NCBI GenBank assembly: GCA_048772705.1
Contig: JBLWGC010000092.1
Coordinates: 62,001-126,000, forward strand
Direction of reading: 5' to 3'
Length of the DNA: 64,000 bases
Origin: Leidyana gryllorum EB-2025a
Taxonomy: Eukaryota > Apicomplexa
A program made the translations under genes and the position numbers. Below are positions 11,044 to 22,405 of this stretch, piece by piece. The first letter of the stretch is position 1. Each line of letters opens with the position of its first letter. The notes below the pieces were generated by a model. It had not been told where the DNA came from. It ran no database searches and saw only the letters and a list, made by a program, of their open reading frames with translations.

Positions 11044-12165
11044 ATGGCTGCCTGTCCGATGACTGTTGATGCGTCCTTGCCCACCAACAACCTGGAATCG
11101 AGCCACGAAGGGCTCAAGCGACGGAAGATGGACTCAGACCCTGCTTCACCCACCTCGTGGGCGAACTTCAACCTGTCTGGTGAGATCAGGAATGTAGACA
11201 TGATTATCTCAGTGTCAGCTCGTGAAGATTGGAAGAAGTTTTCGTTCCTCAACGACGAGATTTGTCACCTAAATGCTACCGAGAAAGCCCCTAGCCGTGA
11301 CGATCTAAACTATTCCCAAGCATGGTTCTCGCACTACAGACGTCGTGAGCACATCTTCAAGCCCTGGAACCCCACCTTGGGTCCCATGACCGTCGAATGG
11401 GAATGGCTTCGGATCCGCGCAATCCAATCTTACTGGCGTGCAACCAAGAATTTCCGAATTAGTCCGATCACCATCCATTTGGCGGTATATCTGCTGAACC
11501 GCATGTTGTTCGTCTTGCGTCGGAAGGATGAAAACGCCCAGTTCACCCGCGATCGCTTTGCTGGTATCGTTGCTGTTGCTTTCCGTACAGCACTCAAGTT
11601 CGAGGAACGGCCAGAAGCTCTCTGGAGTATCCGCAAGATTTGGGAGGTACTCCCCATGTTCGATAGCTGGACAATCGACCGAAGCGAGGCTACCCTAATG
11701 AAGATCGAGTCGGAAGTGTTGCGTGCCACAGATGACTGCCTTGACGTCCCGCTCGCAGTACAGTTCTTCGATAAGTTCATTATCGTCGGCGGTTGGCCTG
11801 AGGACCTGATCAAGGACTACACTGCATTGGGACACTTCCTGATAGCACTTTCCACGTTTGCTGGCGGCGAGAACCATCCTTTGTCTAACATCGCACCCTC
11901 CAAGCTGGCGGCCGCTACGGTTGTTCTGTCAGTCAAGATCGTCAACAATGATTCTCGGAGAGGCTACGAGTTCTTTCCAAAGCGGTTTGAAGCTTTCACT
12001 GAGTGTAGCTTGAAAGAGTTGCAGGGCGCGATCAAGGGTCTGTCCGCCATGTTGCGTCGTCGTCCGGATGAGGTGAGTATTGGAGAGTAGCCGGTGTCAT
12101 ATTACTTTCAGGCCCGCGTGCTTGGGCGTATTTACCCCGAATGGGGTGAGCACGAGTGGATGTGA
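11044..12165 (+). CDS. Cyclin (A/B-like two-fold cyclin)
   Basis: Exons 11044-12072 and 12112-12165 (39-nt intron) encode 360 residues. Residues from about 119 show a cyclin N-box: a Trp-rich first helix (WEWLRIRAIQSYW), then ISPITIHLAVYLLNRML and FAGIVAVAFRTALKFEE. The second fold follows after LMKIESEVLRATDDCLDVPLAVQF. The basic segment KRRK near residue 25 could be a nuclear signal. No destruction box is obvious. The protein departs from textbook cyclins around the CDK-binding helix, so assigning it to A, B or transcriptional type is not possible from sequence alone. Confidence 0.75.
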
Positions 12166-12971
12166 GAATTTCGCACCACTGTTGCTGTGTATTGGCAATG
12201 CAATTCCCCAATGTCAATGGCTCCAATGAAATTAGAATGTCTACCACGTTTGGTCGTTATGCTCCCTGGCCTCAAGGGATGTGCATCATCGTCAATTGAT
12301 TGAAGATGCCAGATAGTTCAGTGTATAGTGAAGCTTAAGGCCGACTGATAGTCCCCCACATTCCGGTATCTTGCCTTTATCGTTTGCTATCTGACCCCTA
12401 AGTTCGATAATATTCGCGCGTTGTGGAGGCGAGTCAAGCAGATGTCAAGATCACGATAGGATCCAGCTGCATTTTTGTACACCTAGAATCTCTTGAGCTC
12501 CACATTCGGAATGAAGTCAGGAAGCTGTTAGCCACCACACCACCACTGAGGGCCCAGATGACGTGTCCTGCATCTGTTGGAGATTCAGTCAGATGAGTTG
12601 CAAGAACACTCCACGGATAGTATGTGTGTGGTGGACTTGGGATCTCACCCAGCTGTCCTCAGCTTGATGAGACTAGAGCGCTCTCTCTTCATTCTTTGTC
12701 AAAAGAGGTGAAAGGTTCGCGATGGCTCATGATTTGTTACAAGAGTGTCCAGAAAGTATAGGCACTACTCTATCGCAGATAGCTTTGACTGGAGTGGAGC
12801 TTTGTGGATGAATGGGTATATCGCTTTGCTGGTACAGAGTTTTGTGTGAATGGATATGTGGGGAGTTGGTGAGAGGGTTGATGATGATTTGTCATCACGG
12901 ATTGAATCGAAACCAGCTTCATTTAAGTCAAGTACTGTGAAAAGTTGCTGATATGTTTTTGACAAAGCGGC
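12166..12971. other. 806-bp gap with no recognised gene
   Basis: No ORF with family resemblance, no tRNA-like clover leaf and no repeat longer than about 10 bp was seen on either strand. It is the longest empty stretch in the first 20 kb, and part is likely the promoter of the downstream membrane-protein gene. Confidence 0.5.
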
Positions 12972-15212
12972 ATGGCGGGGTCGCATGAGAGTATCACCCC
13001 GAGTCATGGAGACAAGGTACCCCTGAGTCCAGGAGAAGCTGAGTCATTGACCATAGCACGGAGTCCGGTGTCTGGCGATATTGAAGCACATGTTCCGAGC
13101 TATACAACTCCTACTGGAACGCTTGACCGTCGTAATTCAAGCGGTACAGTACGTCAACGAAGGGGCGATTGGAGAACCTATGAGCCACTACGTCCCAGTA
13201 CGTTACCTTTGAAAGAGAAGGAGACAGCAGAGAAGAGCAGTAGGACGAAGGAAAGTGACTCTGGAGGTAGTGATGAGGAGCCACAGGAGGAAGTTGAGAA
13301 GGTGCGGAAGAAATGGGGAATAACGTGCTCCCGTCGTTATGGTGTGCGATTTGGGCGATGTGTTTGTTGCCCAGGAGTGGTTCTGGCGTGGATCCCGCTT
13401 TTGTGTCTACTGATCTTGTTCTCCATTTTATTCGCGGCTGGAGCGTTTACAGCCTTCTACCTGACAAGCACTGGGTTCGCGATCTTGGCACAGGAGAACA
13501 CATGGGATATGGTGACATCGACTGAGAGCTCGGGGGGATTTATTCGGTATTTGCCAGCAGGCGAGTTTCCAATGATGGGTAGCTCTGATGGGTTGCTGAT
13601 TGATGTAATGTTTCCCCTTACCACGTATGTGCCGAGTTTGTGGCGTGTTTTCGTGACGCATTATGGAACGACATTGCGATTCCTTCCACTGGCTGAGAGT
13701 GCCGGGACAAGTGCTTTGGCGGCGTGCGTGGTGAACACCCTGCAGAATACCAGGAGCAATGACGCGAAGGTAGAGCGTGTGTCTGAAGTGTGTGGAGGGA
13801 ACGGGACAGAAGATCTGCAAGAGCGAATGCTGCCATTTGGGCGGAGTCTGACATCAGAGCACAAGAAGGTTGTTCTGGCTGCATACGATCGGCTGTTTGA
13901 CGAGATTCCAGATTTGCCCCGCAATCGTGCTGCTCGTATGTTTCCGGGTGGTTTGACTTACATGCCGAGGTTGGAGAAGGCGGCTTTGGGTCTGGAGGTG
14001 ATGAAGCGAAAGCCTGGGAGCAAAGCCTTGCCGAGGTTGGATCTTGTGTGGTCGTATACGAGTAAAATCGTGCACGACGAGGAGGCAGCTAAATTGTTCC
14101 AGGGGGAGTTGGATGTGAGCGAGGATGAGTTTGTCGGAGCAGTTGAGACAAATCAGACGAAGATCGTCGACATAACTTGGGAAATGAATAATCGCGAATA
14201 CGTCTCGGGTATTCGGCATCATGTGGGGCATAAACGTCTGGCTGTGGCAGCTAAAGATGCCGACTTTGTGAGCGAAGGAATGGAGCCTCAAGTGTTGAGG
14301 CTCAGCCGGATATGGGAGGCGGAGTTGCAGCTGGAGGCTGAGGCGAGGGAAAGGCGGCAGAGAGACCTGAAAGGGAAGGGACCCACGCATCTGAATGCAT
14401 TGCCACGATGGAAGACTCGCAGTGCTATCCGGACTGAACCGCTTCACGACGAGACCCCGACAGCTTCCGAATTGGAGGACTTTTATACGACTCGGATTTC
14501 GCAGCCGCGTAATCTTCGGTTGGGATTGAACCCGGCATTCAGTAATGAGGAGAGCAGCTGGTGGTTGGCCTCACTGTTATTGACCCGACTGAACACGTGC
14601 AAAGACGAGGCCAAGAATATTGGTCCTCTGCTGAGCAGACTGCCTGACGGAGGGGACTCGCTGCCGTTGCGTCGGTAAGAATGTGAATGGTGGGCGGCGG
14701 GTCTCATTGGGTTTTGCTTTAGGTTCGGGGACAGTTGTGGAGAGCTTTGGGCGATAATGACTACTCACATGGCGCAGACGCAGGACCGCGAGGAGCGAAG
14801 TCTGCTGAAGAGCGCGTTGTTGACTGCTATGGCAGAGGAAGTGTCTGTGGAATATGTGTTGCCACCTTCGAGGCTTATTGGTGACCCGTTAACGCGGCAG
14901 CATTTACCGAAAGGTCAGGCAACAGTGGGGACACTGAGCATCCTGCAGGGAATCCCTATGAGCAGTACTGAGGTCAACTACTATCAGGTAGTGTTGCAAT
15001 TAGGATTTGGGTTTCTCTCAATTGAGACGACGTGGCAGGCTTTCTACGGGGACTGTGACAGATGGGGTTTTGTTCTGCTGGAGATTAGGTTTGAGAACGT
15101 CTATCCGTGCGATTGGTGCAGCTTCGTATTTCCTCCCCAGTCATATAGCTATCCCTTTATTGTACCCTGCGACCCCAATGATTTGATCCCTCCCGTAACC
15201 TCGAAAACTTAG
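12972..15212 (+). CDS. Large single-pass membrane protein, unknown family
   Basis: Exons 12972-14674 and 14723-15212 (48-nt intron) encode 730 residues. Residues 1-115 are Ser/Pro/acidic and probably cytoplasmic, followed by a Cys-rich basic patch (CSRRYGVRFGRCVCC). A strong transmembrane helix spans about 133-164. The remaining 560 residues would lie on the other side of the membrane, with scattered NxT/NxS sites such as NGT and NQT and few cysteines. A second hydrophobic segment near the C-terminus (VVLQLGFGFLSI) may be another membrane contact. The exon junction is supported by phase and consensus sites. I recognise no domain. CARM1 begins 25 bp after the stop on the same strand. Confidence 0.65.
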
Positions 15213-15236
15213 AGGAGACAAAAAGTGAGTAAGGGT

Positions 15237-16758
15237 ATGGCTGAGGGCAAGTTGGTGAGTGGGGGGACCGAGGAGGGGAGATACATTGCTGTTGTTGTAG
15301 GGGGGGCACCTGCAGGATGCTGACGAGACCACGGTGAAACTGTACTTCCAGTACTATGGGAAGTTGGCGAATCAGATGAATATGCTCCAGGACTATACTC
15401 GGACGTCAGCGTATATGTCTGCTGTATGCGATAACAAGGCTGACTTTGTGGGAAGGACAGTGATGGACGTGGGCGCCGGGAGCGGCATATTATCCTTTTT
15501 CGCCGCCAAAGCCGGAGCAGAGCGGGTGTTTGCTGTAGAAGCCAGTAACGTGGCTACTGCTATTGAGCGGCTCAAGGAAGCGAACCCTACTTACGGTTCC
15601 AGAATTAAAGTAATTCCTAAGCCTCTCGAGGCCATTGACCCCGTGGAAGACTTGCGCTCCCCGCACACTCCACTGCCACCCCAAGCTCCCGCCGAGGTCC
15701 CAGTTGATGCCATGTCGGAAGACACTGCTTCGGCAGGAGGATACGACGCGCCCAAAGTGGATGTTCTAGTTTCTGAGCCAATTGGTACCTTCCTGTTCAA
15801 CGAGCGGATGATTGAGACATACCTCTACGCTCGCGACCACTTTCTCAAGCCGGGAGGCGCTATGTATCCGAATAAGGCCAATCTGTATCTATCTCTCTTT
15901 TCTGATGCCGCCCTCTACTCGGAGATCAGCCACAAAGTCACATTCTGGGAGAACCAGAACTTTTATGGGCTCGATATATCTGGCTTAGTGAGCAGAGCCG
16001 CCGAAGAAGCCTTTGAGCAACCAATCTTGGGTAAGACAACAGCTCGTCTTCTCCCACCCCCTCTTCCGCGCACAGACTTTATCGATCGCCAATGTCTGAT
16101 CGGACCGGCTCGCTGCGAGACTTTCGACTTCAAAACCCTTCCCCGAGGCTCATTGGCTGAGGTGAGCGACGCCTGCCTCCTCAGCTCAATCATTCCTGCT
16201 GCCTTTCTGTAGATGACGTTCAATCTGGATGTTCCTATAACGAGCCCCACACTAATTCACGGAGTCGCGGGGTGGTTTGATATTGTGTTCGACGGTCCGA
16301 ATACGCCTGTGACTCTCTCGACAGCTCCCTGGAATCCCCCGACCCATTGGTAAATACCTCTCCTTCTCTCCCACCCCGAACGCACACACGCGCGCGCGCT
16401 CGACAGGCATCAGATACGATTTATGTTGAAGCAACCTCTGGCCGTGAATAGTGGACAAAGAGTAGTTGGTACTCTGCACATGAAGGGTCACAGTCAACAG
16501 AGTTATAATGTGAAGGTCAAGTTGGCCATTGAGGGAACAACCTTTGCTTCCGAGTCGGCTGTCATCGACTTGAAGGTGAGCCAGACACCCACACACTTTT
16601 TGTTCACTCAACGTCCGCAGGATCCCGACTACCGTTGGTTCTGCGGGTCGACTGGGACGACAGGTGCTGGGGGCAACACCACAACGCCAAACGCCTCTAC
16701 CACTCAACAATACACCAATGTAACAGCGGGAGGAGGTAGTTGGTCAGGGACTGACTGA
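15237..16758 (+). CDS. CARM1: Histone-arginine methyltransferase CARM1 (PRMT4)
   Basis: Exons 15237-15254, 15301-16161, 16213-16349, 16407-16575 and 16621-16758 encode 440 residues; introns are 45-57 nt. The PRMT core is complete: YFQYYG, motif I VMDVGAGSGILSFF (60-73), the acidic post-I residue VEAS, the double-E loop SEPIGTFLFNERMIE (164-178), and the THW loop in TAPWNPPTHW. The double-E loop reads SEPIG where most PRMTs have SEPMG. About 40 extra residues lie between the adenosine-binding strand and the double-E loop. The beta barrel matches type I CARM1 (GWFDIVF, LSTAPW) more than PRMT1. It would asymmetrically dimethylate arginines using SAM. The first coding exon is only six codons. Confidence 0.88.
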
Positions 16759-16809
16759 CAGTAATGCGCAATGATAGTGTCTTTTTGAGAGTTTTGAGGG
16801 GAGGATACG

Positions 16810-18324
16810 ATGCATATCTCGGTGGCTTCGGTTCTCTCTCTCTTAACAGCAACATATGTAGCCGCTGATGTGGCGCCCCTGGGAGCCTCCAACTTCACAG
16901 ACTTCATCGCCACCCATCCCATGACTCTGGTCCAGTTCCACGCCCCGTGGTGTGCTATGTGTAAACGACTCGCACCGGAGTATCAGGAGGCCTCGGAGAT
17001 GGTGGCAAAGGAACGCGGAGACGCGGTTATCTTCGCCGAGGTCGACGCGAGTGTGGAAGCCGATCTCGCCAAGGAACATGACATTATTGGGTACCCCACG
17101 CTACTGTTCTTCCGCGATGGCAAACCGGAGCCATATAGCGGTGGGAGAAGCTCCAAGAGTATCGTAGAGTGGGTGCAGCGGATGACCAACGAGGTGGTCA
17201 CGTGGTATACGGACGCTGCTCAAGTTCGACAGGAGAGAACCCGTGTTTTGGAAGACGATGAAGTTCGCGCTCCCGCTGTGTTTGTTGCCTTCTTTGACTC
17301 CAAGGACTCACCAGCGGCTGAGAAGTATCGAAAAGTGGCTAATTCGCAACGTTTGCACGGCGTCTTCCTCGCTCTAATCGACCCCAGTATGCCCGCTTCA
17401 GACATTGGAAAGATTACAGCTTACCGAAGTCGCGAAGATCCCGTCAGCACTACAATTGAAGATCCGGAGAAATTGGAACAATGGATACAAACAGAGGCCA
17501 TGCCGCTATTCGGCATGGTAGGAGCTCACAACTTTGGCAAATACGCCGCCAGAAGTGACCACTGGGTGTGGTTCGCCGGAAAGTATGAAGATTTCGAAAC
17601 CTATGCTCCCATCATTAGACGAGTCGCCGCCAATTACAGAAAGGAGTTCAACTTTGTCTGGCTATCAGTCGAAGACTTCAGGTCGCACGCTACAGGTGAG
17701 TGTGTGTGCGCGCGTGTGTGGCAATAATTGGTGTGATTGACAACAGACGGATTGGGTCTTTCAACTTTCCCTTCCATTGCGATGGTGTGGGAGAACGACA
17801 AGTATCACATGGAGGCTGAGGGACTGCCGATGGGAGCCATTACCGAGAGGGGACTGACCAAGTTTATAGAGGCGGTGAAGGCGGGGAAGGTGAAGAGGTA
17901 TCTGAGGAGCGAGCCGATTCCCGACACCAATGACGAAGACATGAAGATTGTCGTGGGAGAAGAGTTCTCCGATTGGGTCTTCAGCAAAGATCACGATATG
18001 TTCCTATTGATACACGCGCCCTGGTGTGGCCATTGCCGCAAAATGATGGAAGCATGGGAGGAACTGGCAGCTCGCGTGTCGAGCACCGGGCAGTTCATGG
18101 TGGGCAAAATGGACGGCACCAAGAACGATCCCGATGTCGGGGGCTTCGAGGCTCTTGGATTCCCCACAATCTACTTTGTGCCCGCTGGAAGTAACACACC
18201 TTTGCTGTATGACGGAGATCGGACTGTAGATGCCTTCATTCAGTTTGCGCGCAAGCACGCCACATTTCCAGTTATAGACAGTGTCGATGACTACCACAGT
18301 GCTAGAAAGGGAGAGGAGCTGTGA
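16810..18324 (+). CDS. Protein disulfide isomerase with atypical first active site (CAMC)
   Basis: Exons 16810-17695 and 17747-18324 (51-nt intron) encode 487 residues. There is a signal peptide (MHISVASVLSLLTATYVAA), a thioredoxin a domain with APWCAMCK at 46-52, b and b' domains, and an a' domain with canonical WCGHC at 388-392. The chain ends KGEEL rather than KDEL. The a-domain keeps both cysteines and the cis-proline loop (GYPTLLFF), but the Gly-His pair is replaced by Ala-Met, which should shift its redox potential. The gene sits 100 bp upstream of a second, canonical PDI with the same intron position, so the pair is a tandem duplication. The intron carries a TG/CG-rich stretch. Confidence 0.9.
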
Positions 18325-18424
18325 GTCAAATGTGTCATAGCCCACACCTCCCACATATAAGGAGACAGCGTGCGAATTAGTCCCAAAAGCTCCTGAGAAT
18401 TACTTTCGGTTGATTTGTGTTAGA

Positions 18425-19935
18425 ATGAAGGTGTTCGGGTTCTTGTTTGGGTTGTTGGGCGTTGCTGCTGCAGCCGCCGACTCGGACAAGGCCGATTCTG
18501 CCGTTGTCCAGTTGACTTCAGAGAACTTCGACAAGTTCTTGGAGGAAAACAAAGTCTCTCTCGTCAAGTTTTACGCCCCATGGTGCGGACACTGCAAGAC
18601 TCTCGCTCCAGAGTACGAAGCCGCCGCCAAGGAGCTCAAGAAAACTGGCGGTATTCCACTCGGTGAGGTCGATGCCACTCAGGAGAAAGCCTTGGCCGAG
18701 AAATATGAAATCCGCGGCTTCCCTACCATGTTCATCTTCCGTAATGGCCAACCGGAGGTCTACAACGGCGGCAGAACCAAAGCCACCATCCTGGAGTACA
18801 TCCAGAAGATGACCGGCCCCGCTGTCACCTGGGCCAAGAGCAAGACCGAGGCCGAGAAATTGGCCGCCGAAGGCACTGTTGCTTTCGTTGCTGTCCTGCC
18901 TTCCAAGACCGACGCCGCCGCCCAAACTTACGAGAAGGTTGCTGATGCCAACCGTGTCAAGGGTCTCTTCATCGCTTATGAGGACTCCAAGGCCACTGCC
19001 ACCGTCGAAGTCCACCGTCAGGGCGAAGACGTCACCTCTAGCCCCATCGCCGATGCAACCAAACTCGAGAAATGGGTTTCTGCGGAGTCCATCCCCCTGC
19101 TCGGACCCATCAACGCCGACACTTATCCCATGTATGCCTCTCGCGGCAGCAACTGGGTGTGGTTCGCTGCTACCGCTGACGACTACCAACGTCTCGGCAA
19201 GCCCATCCGCAAGGTGTCTAAGAACTTCCGTGACGAGTTCAACTTCGTGTGGCTCAACGTCGATGAGCTCAAGACTCATGCCGAAAGTAAGTGATCCATC
19301 CGTCCGCTCGTTGACGCACAAACACACATACACACGTGTGTGCGTGAACGAAATGTCCATGCGGGTCTTGCAACATTGCTTCAATTGCAGCTGCTTTGGG
19401 TCTCACCAGCTTCCCCGGTGTGATCGTTGTCCGTGATGACAAGAAATACAAGTTCGAGGATGAGCTTACCCACAAGAACCTGGACAAGTTTGTGTCCAAT
19501 GTTATGAACGGCAAGGTTTCACCTTTCCTGAAATCTGAGCCTATCCCTGAAACTAACGATGAGCCAGTGAAGGTCGTTGTTGGCAAGGAATTCTCCAAGC
19601 TGGTGCTTCAGAAGGACAAGGACGTCTTCCTGAAGATCTACGCTCCGTGGTGTGGACACTGCACTAAATTGGCTCCTATCTGGACTGAGCTGGCTGAGAA
19701 GACCAAGAACAGCAAGAACTTCGTTGTGGCCAAGTTCGACGGTACCGCCAACGAGCCTGATGCCGAAGGATTCGGTTTCCGTGGTTTCCCCACTCTCTAC
19801 TTTGTCCCGGCCGGCGAGAAGGCTCCTATCGCATATGATGGTGGCCGTACCTTGGATGATCTGTTGGCCTTCGCCAAGAAGCACGCCAAGCACCCTCTGG
19901 TTGTTGAGGATGTTGAGGAGAAGGACGAGCTTTAG
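18425..19935 (+). CDS. PDI: Protein disulfide isomerase (canonical, KDEL)
   Basis: Exons 18425-19286 and 19391-19935 (104-nt intron) encode 468 residues. It has a signal peptide (MKVFGFLFGLLGVAAAAA), two thioredoxin domains with CGHC at 54-57 and 375-378, intervening b and b' folds, and the ER-retention tail KDEL. It catalyses disulfide formation and isomerisation in the ER. Codon use is strongly biased to C- and G-ending codons, suggesting high expression, in contrast to the paralogue upstream. The shared intron position shows common origin. An upstream in-frame GTG/ATG run is ignored because the signal peptide starts at 18425. Confidence 0.96.
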
Positions 19936-20143
19936 AGAGTTGTCTCCATTCCCCCACAAAAAGAAACAAGTTCTGGAACTCAATTGCATACTTAGTACCT
20001 TTAGCTGATTCTGCAACTGTATGGTCCGTTATTGCGCTGAGGCAGTGACTCACTTGCGAAACACGGATTGGTACGCTATCATTCTCTCATTTATTGAGTA
20101 TTCATTCCTCCTCCTTGGTCTCATTTCAAATAGTCGTCTACGG

Positions 20144-21840
20144 CTACGGGGTTTCTAACAGAGATCGGGGGCGTTTGGCGGGCGGTTTGAAGCGGCTGGC
20201 TGATGTGGTGCTGTAATCGTCATCGAGGAGAGTGGAATTGCTTTCTGTGCGCTTGAGGGTCCGTTGAATGAGATTAGGTTGGGAACTCGGCGCTGTGGGA
20301 GGGTTGTTGGCGCCGGCAGTATTGGAAGTTCTTGAGAAGCCGCGAGGCACACCGACATACCAACTCTCAATCCTCAAACCCTCATAGATGGATCCCCAAT
20401 CAGCGATTCGCATAGCGTCGTTTCCTTTGTCCAGAGAGGGCAGTAAGTGTTTCGGAACCCCCTGAGAGTACAGAAAGCCGTCTTCTCGCGATCCAATGCT
20501 GGCGACGATGCCGCAAAAGTTGCATCTGGATTCCCCTATCCGCCACCCCACTCCGCAGGCGTAGCAACAGTGAGATCGGGAGAGTGGAGGCCTCATGAGG
20601 CCCTGGCTGGCTCCCGGTGGCATATAGTGGAGCAGCGATAGGAGCCATCTGAGACTGGAGGAGTTGTCGGCGATGAGTTCCAGCAAGTCCCAATCTTTCG
20701 ATGATACGTCTTCGGGTGTGAGTGGATCGGCCAACTTGAGAGAGAGACAGCTATTGTAGAATTGGAGCCCGAACTCGCGGGGAGCGATACTTCTGACTCC
20801 AACGTAACGAACAGAAGCGGCTTTGCCGCATAAATCGCAGCGTGCGGCACAAATCTCGGGTCGGGGGCCGGCCTTGATGTATCGCGGGAGTCGCATAGCG
20901 ACATGCGACCCGCAGTTGAAACAGGGGAAATAGGAGGGAACCGGTTTATTATACATTGCCACAATGTGCGGTACCGCCCAAGATCGGCCACTTCTTATTA
21001 TGCGCCAGAAGGCTGGCTGATCCAACCAGCAGTGTATGAGACGCTCTCCCAAGGAACGGGGCATTCTGCGGTCATAAGTCACTCCCTCCCATTCCTGGAC
21101 TTGACATATGGCGTCGTCCCAATCGGTGATGGCATCTAAGAATTTCATCAGTGCTTTGTCTCCGGCTCGGACCCATTCTGGAGTCAATGAGCGGCCACCA
21201 CCAAACGAGCCGAGATAGTTGGCGGACCACAACTGGGGAGGCACATTGACGCCGGGTGCCTCCTGTAGGCGATGAAGCAGTTTCGCTTGAATATCGCCGC
21301 TGAGGAAGTGCGGCATTGGCACTGTCAATGGAACACCTCTGAGTCGGGCCAGCATCTCGGAGATGTCAGTGATCATCTTCTGCCGCTCTGCCCAGTGGGC
21401 CCTACGAGCGCGACTCTCCAAACTAATTATCAGAGACTCATGCGATGGATAATAAGTGTTATCATTGTCCTCGTCTTCAGAAGCGGCTTCGCGGATCTGT
21501 GAGCGAAGGAAGAATTGGTCGGCGACGCCGCGGCATCGAAGCCACACTCTCTGTCTGTGTTACTCACCGTGTCGACGTGTTTGATACTTAGACGGGGCCC
21601 CGAGGGCTTAGAATGCGCATTGGTACAGAGGGGTGTCTGAAAGTCGCTGTGATCATCGCAGAGACTTTGGCCGGGGAGGTGGGCGCTGGTAGAGGCGTCA
21701 CCCGCGCGGGGCGAGGTGGCAGCAGTCGCCGCTGTGTGAAGGCAGTCATCTTCCTGCTTGATATGGGAAGCAGACTGGCGAGATGTGGGGGTGGCGGCGC
21801 CAGCTACGGCGGAGAAGATGCCCGTAAGGACGCCCTTCAT
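20144..21840 (-). CDS. Cys-pair (zinc-ribbon-like) protein, unknown family
   Basis: Exons 21568-21840 and 20144-21496 (71-nt intron) encode 541 residues. The N-terminal 100 residues are Ser/Thr/Ala-rich. A Trp/Leu-rich central part follows. Two clusters of CxxC pairs then appear: PCFNCGSHV with CDLCGKAAS, and CYACGVGW with CNFCGIVAS. Each could form a four-cysteine zinc ribbon. The C-terminus is basic and Ser-rich (KPPAKRPRS), possibly a nuclear signal. I do not recognise the family; a nucleic-acid or ubiquitin-pathway role would be guesswork. Confidence 0.65.
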
Positions 21841-22405
21841 CTATATAAACGGGTCTTAGCATTTGGGAGCTTGGGAGGTTCGAGGCAAAAAAACACTAGA
21901 TCACTGGTTCTCTACTCACGAGACTTGCCCAAGCTCGCTGTCAGGGGGAGAAAGTCGTAGTTCCGCGCGACCCAATAGCAGCGGATCTGAAAAGGTGGCT
22001 TGTGTGTGTGTGTGTGTATGTACCTCAAGATAAATGAACGGAGGTCGATCGACTCGATCGACTCGTTTCTCATGACATCGATTTGGTCCGTAAAGGAAAA
22101 GTAGACTGATTCTTGCGAAGGCGTGTGTATGTAGATGGAGAAGCCGCCACGACATGTGTCGTTATAGAGGCACAGAGAGACGGTTAATGTGTGTGCGAGC
22201 GTGTGTGTGAGTAATCATTCGAGCGAATCGCTGACGATACCCCTCAACTAAGTATTTGAACCTCGTGGGAACGACAGACTGTGGGCAGACTGACGAACGT
22301 TAACAGACAGACAGATAGACAGATCGATCATCGATCGATAGTGGATCACCTTCGGAGAAGTTTAGAATATTCCTTATAGTTGGTAGTTAACCTCAGCAGG
22401 GATCA
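21841..22405. other. Spacer with simple repeats
   Basis: About 565 bp between two minus-strand genes. It contains a (TG)n run at roughly 22000-22018, further TG-rich patches near 22190-22210, and a GACA/GATA/GATC-rich stretch near 22300-22340. No supported ORF. It includes the promoter of the Cys-pair gene and the 3' end of the NTPase gene. Confidence 0.5.

Noticed and set aside
18518-19384. 288-codon frame antisense to the canonical PDI
   Set aside because: Shadow of codon bias; it also crosses the PDI intron.
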